Below are positions 7,956-16,306 of a stretch of 64,000 nt of DNA, piece after piece. Origin of the DNA: an uncultured bacterium. Lineage in GTDB: Bacteria > Pseudomonadota > Gammaproteobacteria > Burkholderiales > Burkholderiaceae_C. Both the position numbers and the translations under genes were made by a program. Under the pieces are notes generated by a model, which searched no databases, was not told the DNA's origin, and saw nothing but the letters and a program-made list of their open reading frames with translations. Position 1 is the stretch's first letter, and each line of letters begins with the position of its first letter. Location: positions 1 through 64,000 of the forward strand of contig CAIYQZ010000038.1 in NCBI GenBank assembly GCA_903928495.1, written 5' to 3'.

Positions 7956-9011
7956 TCAGTCTTTGTGTTGCGCCTGCCACTGCTTGAGCGTGCGCTGCCA
8001 CCCGCCCAGCGGCTGTGATTCGTCGGCCTGGGACGCCTGGCTGGTGCGGGCAATCCACTCGTCCAGCAGTTGCTCTTCTGCTGGGTCGTTCAGTGGTGGG
8101 AACACAGGCACTACCTTCACGATGAAGTCCCCCCTGGGGCCTTTCAGCCCATTGGGAAAACCTTTGCCCGCCAGGCGGTACACCTGTGCATCGCGGTTCA
8201 GGCGCATGTGCTGCAGGCCATCGGGGGTGGGCACCTCCACCCAGCGGCCCGTCATCCACGCGTAGCCGTTGACGGGCATTTCGCAACGCAGCACCCCTTG
8301 CTCATCCAGCGTGAAAAACGGGTGCGGCGCCACCTCCACCCGCAGCTCCAGCCGAACATCTGCCGCACCCTCGCGGGCGGGTGGCACGTTGAGCACATCG
8401 CCACTGCGCATGCCGGGCGCAAAGCGCACGCGGCGGTGGTAGGCCACGCGGACTTCACCGGTGCTGTCGCAATCGTCGCAGGGCGCGCGCTGGCGCCCGT
8501 CGCCGCTGCAGTCAGGGCAGCCTTCTTCGTTCCAGAGCCAGCCAAACAACGTGGGCTTGCGGATGGCGCCACTGCCCCGGCAGGTGCTGCAGGCCTGCGC
8601 CAGCACGCGCTGGCCCGTGCCTACGCAGGTGGTGCAGGTGTGGGTGAAGTGACCCCGCAGGCTGCGGGTGCAGCCCAGAATGGTGTCTTCAAGGCTGAGG
8701 CGCACCGTGCGCACATGGGGTGCAGGCCCGCCGTCGGGTTGGGCTTGCGCTTCGGGCTCCTGCTCGGGGGGTGGAGCGGGCTCGCTGGCGGGCTCCGGGT
8801 CGGTCTCGGCCTGCGCTGTGTCGGGTTCGTCGCGCAGTTGACGGATGTGCTGGTAGGCCTTGTTGATGGCCTGCATGCGGCGCAGGGCGTCGGGGGCGGG
8901 GTTGCGGTCGGGGTGCCAAGCCGCCACCAGCCGCCGCCACGCGGCTTTCAGCTCTGCATCGCTGGCCTCGGGCGACAGGCCCAATTCCTTGTAGGCGTGC
9001 GGGGTGTCCAT
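7956..9011 (-). CDS. DnaJ-like type I co-chaperone with zinc-finger repeats
   Basis: A 351-residue J-domain protein. The J domain (residues 1-65) has the essential HPD at 33-35. A Pro/Glu/Ala-rich linker replaces the usual Gly/Phe region. Four zinc-binding repeats of CxxCxGxG type follow (CTTCVGTG, CSTCRGSG, CPDCSGDG and a diverged CDDCDSTG), then a C-terminal substrate-binding region ending with GFPNGLKGPRGDFIVKVVP. It would stimulate Hsp70. The unusual linker and the lack of dnaK or grpE nearby suggest a second, specialised DnaJ rather than the housekeeping one. Confidence 0.85.
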   Translation of the reverse strand: MDTPHAYKELGLSPEASDAELKAAWRRLVAAWHPDRNPAPDALRRMQAINKAYQHIRQLRDEPDTAQAETDPEPASEPAPPPEQEPEAQAQPDGGPAPHVRTVRLSLEDTILGCTRSLRGHFTHTCTTCVGTGQRVLAQACSTCRGSGAIRKPTLFGWLWNEEGCPDCSGDGRQRAPCDDCDSTGEVRVAYHRRVRFAPGMRSGDVLNVPPAREGAADVRLELRVEVAPHPFFTLDEQGVLRCEMPVNGYAWMTGRWVEVPTPDGLQHMRLNRDAQVYRLAGKGFPNGLKGPRGDFIVKVVPVFPPLNDPAEEQLLDEWIARTSQASQADESQPLGGWQRTLKQWQAQHKD

Positions 9012-9077
9012 GGGGCAGGGTTGGGTGTACGCAGGGTTCGGTGAATGGCTTGTGCGGGAAGTTTAGCGGGGCGGTGC

Positions 9078-10379
9078 TCAGCGCAAGCGGGCCAAGTCAA
9101 CCTCGCTGACCGGGGCACCGACGTTGCCCCACTGGGTGCGCAGATGGGTCAACACCGCTGCCAGCTCGGCATCCCCCAAGGCCAGCACATAAGGTGGCAT
9201 GCCAAACGGGCGGGGCTGGCTGAGGCTGCTCACCGAAAAACCACCGTGCAACATCACCTGCAACAGGTTGGCCGCAGTGCCCAGGTTGACGGCGCGACTG
9301 CCTGCCAACGGTGGGTAGGCAAACCGGCCATCCGCCAGGCGCACGCCCTCGCCCTGCTCGCCGTGGCATTGGACACATTGCTGGCCGTACACCTTGGCTC
9401 CCAGCTCGGCCTGCCGGGTGGAAGGTGCGGGTGCGGCTCGGGCCGCCGGGGCGGCCGTGCGGGGGAGTTGTTGCAGGTAGGTGGCCATGGCCTGCAAGTC
9501 GCCCTCGGTCCAGTGTTGCGAGCTGTGCTGCACCACGGCTGCCATGGGGCCGGTGGTGAAGTGGCCACCCGCCTGGCCCGTGCGGAACAGCGCCATGATT
9601 TGCGCCAGCGGCCAGTCTTGCAGCCCGGCCTCGGCGGGGTTGGTCAGCGAGGGGGCGTACCACCCCTGCCCCGGCAACAGCCCGCCGCCCAGCGCGGCCA
9701 TGGCGGAAGTGGCCCCCAGAGCGTTGCGCTCGGCATGGCACGCACCGCAATGCCCCAAACCCTGCACCAGGTAGGCACCGCGCGCCCATTCGGCATTGGC
9801 TGCCACCGTGGGTGCCTGCGGTTCGGCGGGCGAAAAATACAGCGCCCGCCACACCTTGAGCGCGGCCTGGGTGTTGTACGGCCAGGCCAGTTGGTGGGGC
9901 GGCGTGCGTGTGTCCACGGGTGGCAGGCTTTGCAGGTAGGCAAACAGGGCGTCGCTGTCGGTGCGGGTGACGTGGGTGGTGTTGGCAAACGGGAACGCAG
10001 GAATGAGCCAACGCCCATCGCGCGACTGGCCGTGGTGCAGCGCACGCCAAAAGTCGCCTGCGCTCCACCCACCCAGCCCCTGGGCGCTGGGCGTGAGGTT
10101 GGAGGTGAACACCGTGCCAAACGGAGTGGGCAGCGCCCGGCCACCGGCGTAAGGGGCTGCGCCGGGCGGTGTGTGGCAATGCTGGCAGTTGCCCAGCGTG
10201 GCCAGGTAGCGGCCGCGCTCAATGGTGGTGGGGTCGCTCGCCACGGCAGACGCGGGCACTGCCACCGGCTGCGAGGGCCAGCCCAGCCAAAGTGCCCCAG
10301 TGGCCAGCACCACCAACAAGCCTGTGGCCAGCACACCCCAGCGACCCAAACTGTGTATCCCAAAAGGGCCGCGGCTCAT
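9078..10379 (-). CDS. Triheme membrane-anchored cytochrome c
   Basis: A 433-residue protein with one N-terminal membrane anchor (about residues 14-33) and three c-type heme sites: CQHCH (near residue 65), CGACH (near 215) and CVQCH (near 340). Candidate axial methionines follow each. The pattern matches the cytochrome subunit of membrane alcohol, aldehyde or gluconate dehydrogenases, which pass electrons to the oxidase or quinone pool. No catalytic subunit lies nearby. Its ATG overlaps the stop of the upstream diheme cytochrome gene (ATGA at 10376-10379), so the two are probably co-translated. Confidence 0.88.
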   Translation of the reverse strand: MSRGPFGIHSLGRWGVLATGLLVVLATGALWLGWPSQPVAVPASAVASDPTTIERGRYLATLGNCQHCHTPPGAAPYAGGRALPTPFGTVFTSNLTPSAQGLGGWSAGDFWRALHHGQSRDGRWLIPAFPFANTTHVTRTDSDALFAYLQSLPPVDTRTPPHQLAWPYNTQAALKVWRALYFSPAEPQAPTVAANAEWARGAYLVQGLGHCGACHAERNALGATSAMAALGGGLLPGQGWYAPSLTNPAEAGLQDWPLAQIMALFRTGQAGGHFTTGPMAAVVQHSSQHWTEGDLQAMATYLQQLPRTAAPAARAAPAPSTRQAELGAKVYGQQCVQCHGEQGEGVRLADGRFAYPPLAGSRAVNLGTAANLLQVMLHGGFSVSSLSQPRPFGMPPYVLALGDAELAAVLTHLRTQWGNVGAPVSEVDLARLR

Positions 10380-11137
10380 GGCTGGCCTCCCGTCTGGGTG
10401 GTTTTGACGGACACACCGGGGTGGCCGCAATCCAGCGGCAACGGCTGACCGTTGGCGGGGGCGGGCTGCGTGTGGGCGGGCACAGGCTGTGATGCCAACC
10501 AGCCGCTGACGGCGGACACGTCGGCCTGGCTCAGGCGCTGGGCGATATCGGCCATGCAATCGGGGGCGTGGGCGCGGCGCAGGCCGTTGCGCCAAGCGCC
10601 GAGTTGGGCGTTCAGGTAGTCGCGTGGCAAACCCAGCAGGCCGGGGGTGGCAGGCAGTACCCCGGTCAGCGCGGCACCGTGGCACTGGGTGCAGGCGGGC
10701 AATTGGCGGGCGGGGTCGCCGTGTTGGGCCAGTTGTTGGCCGCGCTTGAGGGCCTCGGCCGACACGGGCACTGGCACGGGCGCGGCATAAGGGACGCTGA
10801 GCGCGGCAAAGTGGCGTGCCATGTCGCGCAGGTAATCGTCGTTCAATGGCTCCAGCAGGTGGGCCATGGGAGCATAGGTGCGCCGCCCGTCGCGGAAATG
10901 CAGCAACTGGGCATACAGATAGTCAGCCGGCTTGCCAGCAATGCGAGGGTAGTAACCGTCAGGGCCTGCCCTGCCCTGCGCGCCGTGGCAGGTGGTGCAG
11001 GCCTGGGTGCGCTGGGCCATGTCGTCCTTGAACACGGCGGGCGCGGCGTGCACCGGCACAGCAAACAGAGCTACCAAAGTACACAGCCAGCACAACGCAC
11101 GGTGTGCCAAACGAAAACCAACGGTCATGGGCCCCAT
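10376..11137 (-). CDS. Diheme cytochrome c4-like protein
   Basis: A 253-residue exported protein. The signal peptide ends near residue 31 (VPVHAAPA). There are two heme sites, CTTCHGAQGRAG and CTQCHGAALTG, each followed by the cytochrome c4/c553 pattern (YPRIAGKPADYLYAQL; LLGLPRDYLNAQLGAWRNG). Two-domain c4 proteins carry electrons in the periplasm. The C-terminus is a Pro-rich tail. A second ATG at 11128 is an alternative start. It is the first gene of a two-cytochrome operon with the triheme gene. Confidence 0.87.
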   Translation of the reverse strand: MGPMTVGFRLAHRALCWLCTLVALFAVPVHAAPAVFKDDMAQRTQACTTCHGAQGRAGPDGYYPRIAGKPADYLYAQLLHFRDGRRTYAPMAHLLEPLNDDYLRDMARHFAALSVPYAAPVPVPVSAEALKRGQQLAQHGDPARQLPACTQCHGAALTGVLPATPGLLGLPRDYLNAQLGAWRNGLRRAHAPDCMADIAQRLSQADVSAVSGWLASQPVPAHTQPAPANGQPLPLDCGHPGVSVKTTQTGGQP

Positions 11138-11153
11138 TCACTCAAAGAAATAC

Positions 11154-11195
11154 ATAGCTGTGAATGCATTACCAACAAGCGCTGGATGGCAAAAA
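11154..11195 (+). repeat. Dispersed CAAGCGCTGG repeat, copy 1
   Basis: The copy shows ATAGCTG, seven variable bases, then ATTACCAACAAGCGCTGG and an A-rich end. It shares order and spacing with five other copies (near 13819, 19571, 21654, 42823 and 48039). It lies just upstream of the diheme cytochrome gene. Confidence 0.75.
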
Positions 11196-11303
11196 GACCA
11201 TAAAACAACAAACAAAGCACGGCGCAGTGAGTTTAAGCGGGCTGGCCCCGGACACTGACGACCCCGCTGTTGGGTGAACAACGTTGCACCCTGCACACCG
11301 GCT

Positions 11304-12095
11304 TCAGCGCGCCTTCCTGATGGCCTCGCGGATGGCGGCCACAACAGCATCGGGCTTTTCGAGCGGAATGCCGTGCCCGCTGTCCACCCACACCTGTTTG
11401 GCGTTGGGGTACAGGTTGGCGAGGTCGGCCCGTTTCTGGTTGGCATCCTCAGCCAACGCTGACGATGCGCCCATGGGGCCCAGCGCGCTGAGCACAAATA
11501 CCGGCACCGCAGGGTCCACAGGCAACCGCAACACGGCTTGCCCTGTCGGGTCCAACGCGGCCAGCTCTTGCTTGGCGGTGTCAGATGTCATCAATCCGAA
11601 CGTCAGCTTCAGCCAGGTGGGCCATGTGTCGGGGTCACCGGCCCCTTTGAGCTGCTCGGGGTGGGTGGAGTCCACCAGCACCAACGCGGCCACTTCACGT
11701 GGGTACTTGCGCGCAAACAGTTGCATGTACAGGCCACCCAGCGAATGCCCCACCAGGATGTACGGAGGCGGCAACTGGCGGGCCTTCAGCAACGCCCGCA
11801 ACTCGTCCACAGCATGGGTGCCATCGCGCACGGTTGCCGACGGTTGGCTGTTGCCGTAGCCCGCGCGGTTGTAGGCCATGGCGGTGGTTTCGCGCACGGT
11901 GTCGGGCCAGACCTTAGACCACCAGTCAAGGGTGCCGCCCAGGCCGTTTTCAAACACCACCACGGGCGCACCCTGCCCGGCCACCACGTATTCCACCTGC
12001 CGCTCACCCACCAACTGAACGGAGGCGCCAGGCAAGCTGCTGCAGCCACTCAGGAACAGGGGGATCAACAGTCCCATCAGCGTCCAGTGTTTCAT
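11304..12095 (-). CDS. Alpha/beta hydrolase, predicted lipoprotein
   Basis: A 263-residue protein. A type II signal peptide ends in the lipobox LSGC at residues 15-18. The hydrolase fold follows: an oxyanion-hole segment VVFENGLGG, the nucleophile elbow GHSLGG (Ser near residue 112), and the final His in DSGHGIPLEKPD. It should be anchored in the envelope and hydrolyse an ester or similar bond; the substrate is unknown. The ATG at 12095 places the lipobox correctly. It follows the methyltransferase gene with a one-base gap, so it is the second gene of that operon. Confidence 0.85.
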   Translation of the reverse strand: MKHWTLMGLLIPLFLSGCSSLPGASVQLVGERQVEYVVAGQGAPVVVFENGLGGTLDWWSKVWPDTVRETTAMAYNRAGYGNSQPSATVRDGTHAVDELRALLKARQLPPPYILVGHSLGGLYMQLFARKYPREVAALVLVDSTHPEQLKGAGDPDTWPTWLKLTFGLMTSDTAKQELAALDPTGQAVLRLPVDPAVPVFVLSALGPMGASSALAEDANQKRADLANLYPNAKQVWVDSGHGIPLEKPDAVVAAIREAIRKAR

Positions 12096-12096
12096 G

Positions 12097-12801
12097 TCAA
12101 TTCCCCATGGGTTTGCGGGCCACGATGAACACCCGGACATCTTTGCCCCGGGAGCCATGCCGCTCCACGGCAAGAATGTCCAGGCCCTGGCGGGCCACGG
12201 CGGTTGTGAACGCATCGCCTTTCAGGCACAGCAGGTGCGGCGCCTTGCCCAAGGCACGCATGACGGGCAACGCAAGCCAGGGCACCAGCGGGTTCATCTC
12301 GGCAATGCAGGGTGTTTTGGTGATGAGCAGGCCACCCGGCTTCAGGGCTTGCACAGCGTGGGCCAGCGTCTGGTCCAGGTCTGCCACCAGGTGCAACAGG
12401 TTGAAGGCCAACACCACGTCAAACGTGCATGGCGCAGCCATCGGTCCATCGGCATCGCCCAAGGCAAAGCTGAGATTTGGCACCGACTGAGCCAGCAGCT
12501 TCTCCTGGGCAATGGCGATCATGCCGGCCGAGACATCGGTGGCCAGCAACTGCCCGGCAAACGGTGCCAGCCGCAACGCAGTGGTGCCGGTGCCGCAGCC
12601 CAGCTCCAGCACGCTGTGTCTGGGCGACAGCAGGGCTTGCACGCGCCGCACAGTGGTTTCATAACCCGCCGGGTCGGCAATGGGGTCGGCCGCATATTGG
12701 CGGGCGGTGCGGTCCCAGAATTCGGCCTTGCGGGCGGCCGACACGGCCACCCCGGTCAGTGGCAAGGGGTCGGCAAACGGAGCGGTGACGTTGGGCGGCA
12801 T
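12097..12801 (-). CDS. SAM-dependent methyltransferase (class I)
   Basis: A protein of about 234 residues with the Rossmann-type methyltransferase core. Motif I is VLELGCGTGTTALRLAP, motif II is around ATDVSAGMI, and an FDVVLAFNLLHLV strand is followed by LKPGGLLITKTPC. It binds S-adenosylmethionine; the methyl acceptor is unknown. The start at ATG 12801 (MPPNVTAP) is chosen because the longer frame adds an unconserved leader. Its stop is adjacent to the start of the lipoprotein hydrolase, and a LysR regulator is divergent. Confidence 0.82.
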   Translation of the reverse strand: MPPNVTAPFADPLPLTGVAVSAARKAEFWDRTARQYAADPIADPAGYETTVRRVQALLSPRHSVLELGCGTGTTALRLAPFAGQLLATDVSAGMIAIAQEKLLAQSVPNLSFALGDADGPMAAPCTFDVVLAFNLLHLVADLDQTLAHAVQALKPGGLLITKTPCIAEMNPLVPWLALPVMRALGKAPHLLCLKGDAFTTAVARQGLDILAVERHGSRGKDVRVFIVARKPMGN

Positions 12802-12902
12802 GAGAGGGTGCAAACAGCAGCGGTTGAGCGATGGCGGGATGCTACCCATGCACAGCACCGCAGGGAATTGCGTTAAATTGCACTGAACATATACGTTTTT
12901 GC

Positions 12903-13775
12903 ATGAATAACCTCGACTGGAACCAGCTCAAAGCCTTTCTGGAAACCGCTGAAACAGGCTCCCTGTCTGCGGCAGCGCGCAAGCTCGGGCTGACCCAACC
13001 CACGCTGAGTCGCCAGGTGGCCGCCATCGAGCAGCGCATGGGTGTCACCCTGTTCGAGCGCGTGGGCAAGGCCATGGCGCTCACCCCCACGGGGCTGGAC
13101 TTGCTGGAGCACGCACGCGCCATGGGCGCTGCTGCAGAGGCGTTGGGCCTGGCGGCCACAGGGCGCTCGCAGGCGGTGGGTGGCGTGGTGTCGGTGTCGG
13201 CCAGCGATGCGGTGGCCGCATACCTGTTGCCCCCGCTGGTGCGGCAGTTGCACGAGCGCGAGCCGGGCATTGCCATTGAGGTGATTTCTTCCAACGCCTT
13301 CAGCGATTTGCTGCGCCGCGAGGCCGACATTGCCATCCGCCACGTCAAGCCCGAGCAGCCCGATTTGATTGCGCGCTTGGTGCGCGAGGCGACCGCCAGC
13401 TTCTATGCATCGGAAGGCTGGGTTGCCGCTCACGGCCACCCGCACACTGCACAAGAGGCGGCTCACCTGCCCTTTGTGGGCTCGGACCGGTCAGGCCAGT
13501 TCCTGGCCTATCTACAAGGGCACGGCCTGCCGCTGACAGAGGCAAACTTCAGTTGCTACGCTGACCACTCGGTGCCGCACTGGGGCCTGGTGCGCCAGGG
13601 GATGGGCATTGGGGTGGTGGGTGACGACATTGCCAAAGACATCCCCGGCGTCGTGCGCGTGCTGGACGACGTGCCGCCGGTGCGCTTTCCGATCTGGCTG
13701 GTGACGCACCGTGAATTGCGCACGTCGCGGCGAATTCGCGTGGTGTTCGAGGCACTGGCAGAGGGCTTGTCCTGA
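12903..13775 (+). CDS. LysR-family transcriptional regulator
   Basis: A 290-residue LysR-type regulator. The N-terminal winged helix (residues 1-60) contains the canonical FLETAETGSLSAAARKLGLT and TQPTLSRQVAAIEQRMG. The effector domain follows, with ADIAIRHVKPEQPDLIARL. It is divergent from the methyltransferase-hydrolase pair across about 100 bases, so by LysR custom it probably controls that pair and itself. The effector is unknown. Confidence 0.9.
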   Translation: MNNLDWNQLKAFLETAETGSLSAAARKLGLTQPTLSRQVAAIEQRMGVTLFERVGKAMALTPTGLDLLEHARAMGAAAEALGLAATGRSQAVGGVVSVSASDAVAAYLLPPLVRQLHEREPGIAIEVISSNAFSDLLRREADIAIRHVKPEQPDLIARLVREATASFYASEGWVAAHGHPHTAQEAAHLPFVGSDRSGQFLAYLQGHGLPLTEANFSCYADHSVPHWGLVRQGMGIGVVGDDIAKDIPGVVRVLDDVPPVRFPIWLVTHRELRTSRRIRVVFEALAEGLS

Positions 13776-13818
13776 GCCACCTGCCCGTTTGCCGGCGCCA
13801 TGAAGGCAGCCAAAATCG

Positions 13819-13860
13819 ATAGCTGCCTACGCAATACCATCAAGCGCTGGGTGGCAAAAA
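13819..13860 (+). repeat. Dispersed CAAGCGCTGG repeat, copy 2
   Basis: The copy shows ATAGCTG, seven bases, AATACCATCAAGCGCTGG, then GTGGCAAAAA. Its right part overlaps the last codons of the DTW-domain gene on the minus strand and provides that gene's stop codon. Confidence 0.78.
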
Positions 13861-14448
13861 CGATTGAAATTTCTGCACAAACCCAGCGAATGACGCTTGC
13901 AGCGGAGCCCCGGCAGCGGCGTCGCCCTCCAGTCGCACCAGCGCAGCGCAGGTGGCCTCCAGGGTCGAAAGCTGGCCAGGCTGGTGCGCTTTGCGGATGG
14001 CGTAGGCCGACGGGGCCGTGTTGCTCAGAGACAGCCGGGGCAGTGCGCGCAACCAAGGGTTCAGGTGCAGCATCTTGCGGCTTTTGCGCCAGGTGGCGTC
14101 CAGCACCACCAGGCGTAGCTGCCCGGGCGCGGGCCACACCACGGGGTTGCTGGCAGGCGGGGCAGCCACACCCGGCGGGTCGGGTGGGTACAGCAGAACG
14201 GTGAAGCGGGGGCTTGCCAAGGCAGCAGGGTCAAACACCTCGCCCACCACCAAATGGCTGTGGGCCAGGCTGAGGTGCAACAGGCGGGCGGTGTTTTTGG
14301 CGTGGTGGACCTCCAGCGGGTGCTGCAAGATCAGCACCTCGGTGGTGTGTGCCACGGGCCGCACCCACGGGCACAGGCACGTGGCCTGCGGGCGGGCGCA
14401 CACCGAGCAGGTGGCACGACGTGGCTTCTGGGTCAGCTCAGTGCTCAC
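13840..14448 (-). CDS. DTW-domain tRNA-uridine aminocarboxypropyltransferase
   Basis: A protein of about 202 residues of the DTW family, whose characterised members (TapT/YfiP) form acp3U in tRNA using SAM. Seen here are a zinc-type Cys set near the N-terminus (CSVCARPQATCLC), the pattern VLILQHPLEVHHAKNTARL, and the signature DATWRKSRKM, in which the family DTW appears as DATW. I favour a GTG start at 14448; an ATG at 14490 is possible but overlaps the upstream gene more. The last roughly ten residues and stop (KFQSFLPPSA) are encoded by the dispersed repeat, an odd origin for a C-terminus. Confidence 0.82.
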   Translation of the reverse strand: MSTELTQKPRRATCSVCARPQATCLCPWVRPVAHTTEVLILQHPLEVHHAKNTARLLHLSLAHSHLVVGEVFDPAALASPRFTVLLYPPDPPGVAAPPASNPVVWPAPGQLRLVVLDATWRKSRKMLHLNPWLRALPRLSLSNTAPSAYAIRKAHQPGQLSTLEATCAALVRLEGDAAAGAPLQASFAGFVQKFQSFLPPSA

Positions 14449-15088
14449 GCGCCACGGCCATGAGCCCGGCAAAGCCCACAAACACACCACCCGTCAAGCG
14501 GTTGAAGGCGCGCATCACAGTGGCCCGCCGCAGGTATACGGACAGGCGCTGGCCGCTGACGGCATACACAAAATACCAGGCCACTTCAATGAACGTGAAC
14601 GTGGCCAGCAAGATGGCGAACTGGGGCAACTGCGCCTGCGCAGGGTTCAGAAACTGCGGGAAAAACGCTGCAGCAAACAAAATGGCCTTGGGGTTGCTGG
14701 CGGCCACCAGAAATCCCTGGCGGTAAATGGTGGCATCGGCAGTGGCGCTGACCAACGCAACAGAAGTGGTAGCGCCCTGGGCATCTGGCTCAGGCGCGTC
14801 GTGCACCGGAGCGCGCCAGCATTTCACCCCCAAGTAGGCCAGGTAGGCGGCACCGGCCAGGCGCAAGGCGTCGAACACGGCGGGAAAGCTTTGCAGCAAG
14901 GCGCCCAGCCCGGCGGCCGACAGGCTCATCATGATGAGCAAAGCCGTCATGCAACCGGCCATGGCCACCACAGCGGCCCGCACGCCCTCTCGAGCGCTGA
15001 CGGTCATCACGTACAGCATGTTGGGCCCGGGCGTGGCGGACACCACAAACGTCATCGCGATGAACAGCCACCAAGTGCTGAGGGTCAT
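14438..15088 (-). CDS. LysE/RhtB-family amino-acid exporter
   Basis: A 216-residue membrane protein with about six helices. The family signature near the N-terminus is FVVSATPGPNMLYVMTVSAREG, whose core is ATPGPNMLYV. Later patterns include FLVAASNPKAILFAAAFFPQF. Members export amino acids or related metabolites by proton antiport. ATG 15088 is preferred over an upstream GTG at 15100. Its 3' end overlaps the start region of the DTW gene, so the two are probably co-transcribed. Confidence 0.88.
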   Translation of the reverse strand: MTLSTWWLFIAMTFVVSATPGPNMLYVMTVSAREGVRAAVVAMAGCMTALLIMMSLSAAGLGALLQSFPAVFDALRLAGAAYLAYLGVKCWRAPVHDAPEPDAQGATTSVALVSATADATIYRQGFLVAASNPKAILFAAAFFPQFLNPAQAQLPQFAILLATFTFIEVAWYFVYAVSGQRLSVYLRRATVMRAFNRLTGGVFVGFAGLMAVAREH

Positions 15089-15147
15089 GGTTGGCCTCAC
15101 TCCAAATCAAAAAGGATTGAGGCTAACAGAGCGCCTTCCCCCTGGTT

Positions 15148-15310
15148 TCACTCCAGTTTGATGCCGGCCTTGGCCACCAGGCGTGGCGTTCTGTTACTGC
15201 TCGGTTTTCAGCATGGCCGCTGTTCCGGTGATGCCGCCCGCGCCGGGCAGGTTTTCAAACTCCACGGCCTGAGCGCCCAGCGCTTTGGACAGCGCAGCAC
15301 GACGCTGTGC
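15148..15310 (-). pseudogene. Relic of a Bug (TctC-like) solute-binding protein gene
   Basis: The minus strand encodes LSKALGAQAVEFENLPGAGG followed by ITGTAAMLK and a stop at 15194, which matches the N-terminal ligand loop of Bug proteins. Just beyond, in-frame residues RLVAKAGIKLE and TGA at 15148 match a Bug C-terminus. The roughly 250 residues that should lie between are gone, so this looks like an internally deleted gene. The rest of the 15089-15553 interval holds an unrecognised 44-codon plus-strand frame starting at about 15338, and the GntR operator region. Confidence 0.6.
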
Positions 15311-15527
15311 TGTTTGAAGACACGCTGGCCTGAGGCCACATGGGCCTGCAGCCGAACACCACCATCTACACCATGCTGCACCGCGCGGCCGCCAAGGCAG
15401 GATGCAGCATGAGCGACCGGGTGGCGGCCCATTTGTGCCCTCAGGCCAGCAGGGAAGCCGCCCACACCGCATGACAGCTCCACTGTGGCAGTGCCGCGCA
15501 TCCTGGTATAAACCCCTGTTCACACAA

Positions 15528-15546
15528 GTCCTATAGAGGACTATAG
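15528..15546. promoter_or_regulatory. Candidate GntR operator over the gntR start region
   Basis: The sequence GTCCTATAGAGGACTATAG contains GTCCT and AGGAC arms and two copies of the self-complementary hexamer CTATAG. It lies 8 bases before the GntR ATG and includes AGAGGA, the likely ribosome-binding site. A repressor bound here would block its own operon. This is inferred from symmetry only. Confidence 0.4.
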
Positions 15547-15553
15547 TTCTTGC

Positions 15554-16297
15554 ATGACTTCTGTTGTGCCCCTGCACCCTGGTAGCGATGTGCCCGGCCT
15601 CAGCCGCTATGCCGCGCTGGCCTCTGCCCTGCGTGCCCGCATCGTGGCGGGCGAATGGCCACCTGGGTCCGCCCTGCCCGCTGAAAGTCTGCTTGCCACG
15701 CAGCACCAGGTGGCACTGGGCACCATGCGCCGGGCGCTGGAACAGCTGGTCAACATGGGACTGGTCGAGCGAATTCACGGTAAGGGCACCTTTGTGCGCC
15801 AAGGCATTGCCGGGGCTTCGATGCTGCGGCTTTTCAGGTTTGACAGCGGTGGGGGCGAAGTGCCTCAGTCGCGCATCCTGTCGCGCCAGCGGGTACACGC
15901 CTCAGCTGCCGTGGCTCGGCAGCTGGGGGTGGCCCCTGGCGAACCGGTGTTGCAGCTGCAGCGTTTGCGCCTGTTGGCCCAGCGCCCCTGCCTGCTGGAA
16001 GACATCTGGCTGCCGCTGGACCTGTTTGCAGCGCTGGAGAACAGCGACACCCAGGCCTGGGGCGACCTGCTCTACCCCCAGTTTGCCAACCAATGCGGTG
16101 TGCACGTGCACCGCGCGGTGGACCACATCGGCTTTGCACTGCTCACTGGCACGCAAGCCCACCACCTGCAACTGCCGCCCGGCCATCCTTGTGTGGCTGT
16201 GGAACGCAACGCCCACGATCTCACTGGCCGCTGCGTGGAGTGGCGCACCACCCGCGCCGACGCACATGCCTTTCATTACACCGTCACCATCACCTGA
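15554..16297 (+). CDS. GntR-family regulator with UTRA ligand domain
   Basis: A 247-residue regulator. The N-terminal GntR winged helix is at residues 18-85, with YAALASALRARIVAGEWPPG, then RALEQLVNMGLVERIHGKGT. The C-terminal UTRA domain includes RLRLLAQRPCLLEDIWLPLD and WRTTRADAHAFHY. This HutC-type subgroup usually represses uptake and catabolic genes and responds to a pathway metabolite. It is 9 bases upstream of a Bug binding-protein gene and is the first gene of a three-gene operon. Confidence 0.88.
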   Translation: MTSVVPLHPGSDVPGLSRYAALASALRARIVAGEWPPGSALPAESLLATQHQVALGTMRRALEQLVNMGLVERIHGKGTFVRQGIAGASMLRLFRFDSGGGEVPQSRILSRQRVHASAAVARQLGVAPGEPVLQLQRLRLLAQRPCLLEDIWLPLDLFAALENSDTQAWGDLLYPQFANQCGVHVHRAVDHIGFALLTGTQAHHLQLPPGHPCVAVERNAHDLTGRCVEWRTTRADAHAFHYTVTIT

Positions 16298-16306
16298 AGG
16301 AAACCC

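Noticed and set aside
8070-10448. Long plus-strand frames opposite the DnaJ-like and cytochrome genes
   Set aside because: The minus strand has clear J-domain, zinc-finger and heme motifs; the plus frames are Gly/Arg/His-rich artefacts.
15338-15474. 44-codon plus-strand frame between the Bug relic and the GntR gene
   Set aside because: No recognisable product and no ribosome-binding site; it is likely chance or a fragment of a lost gene.
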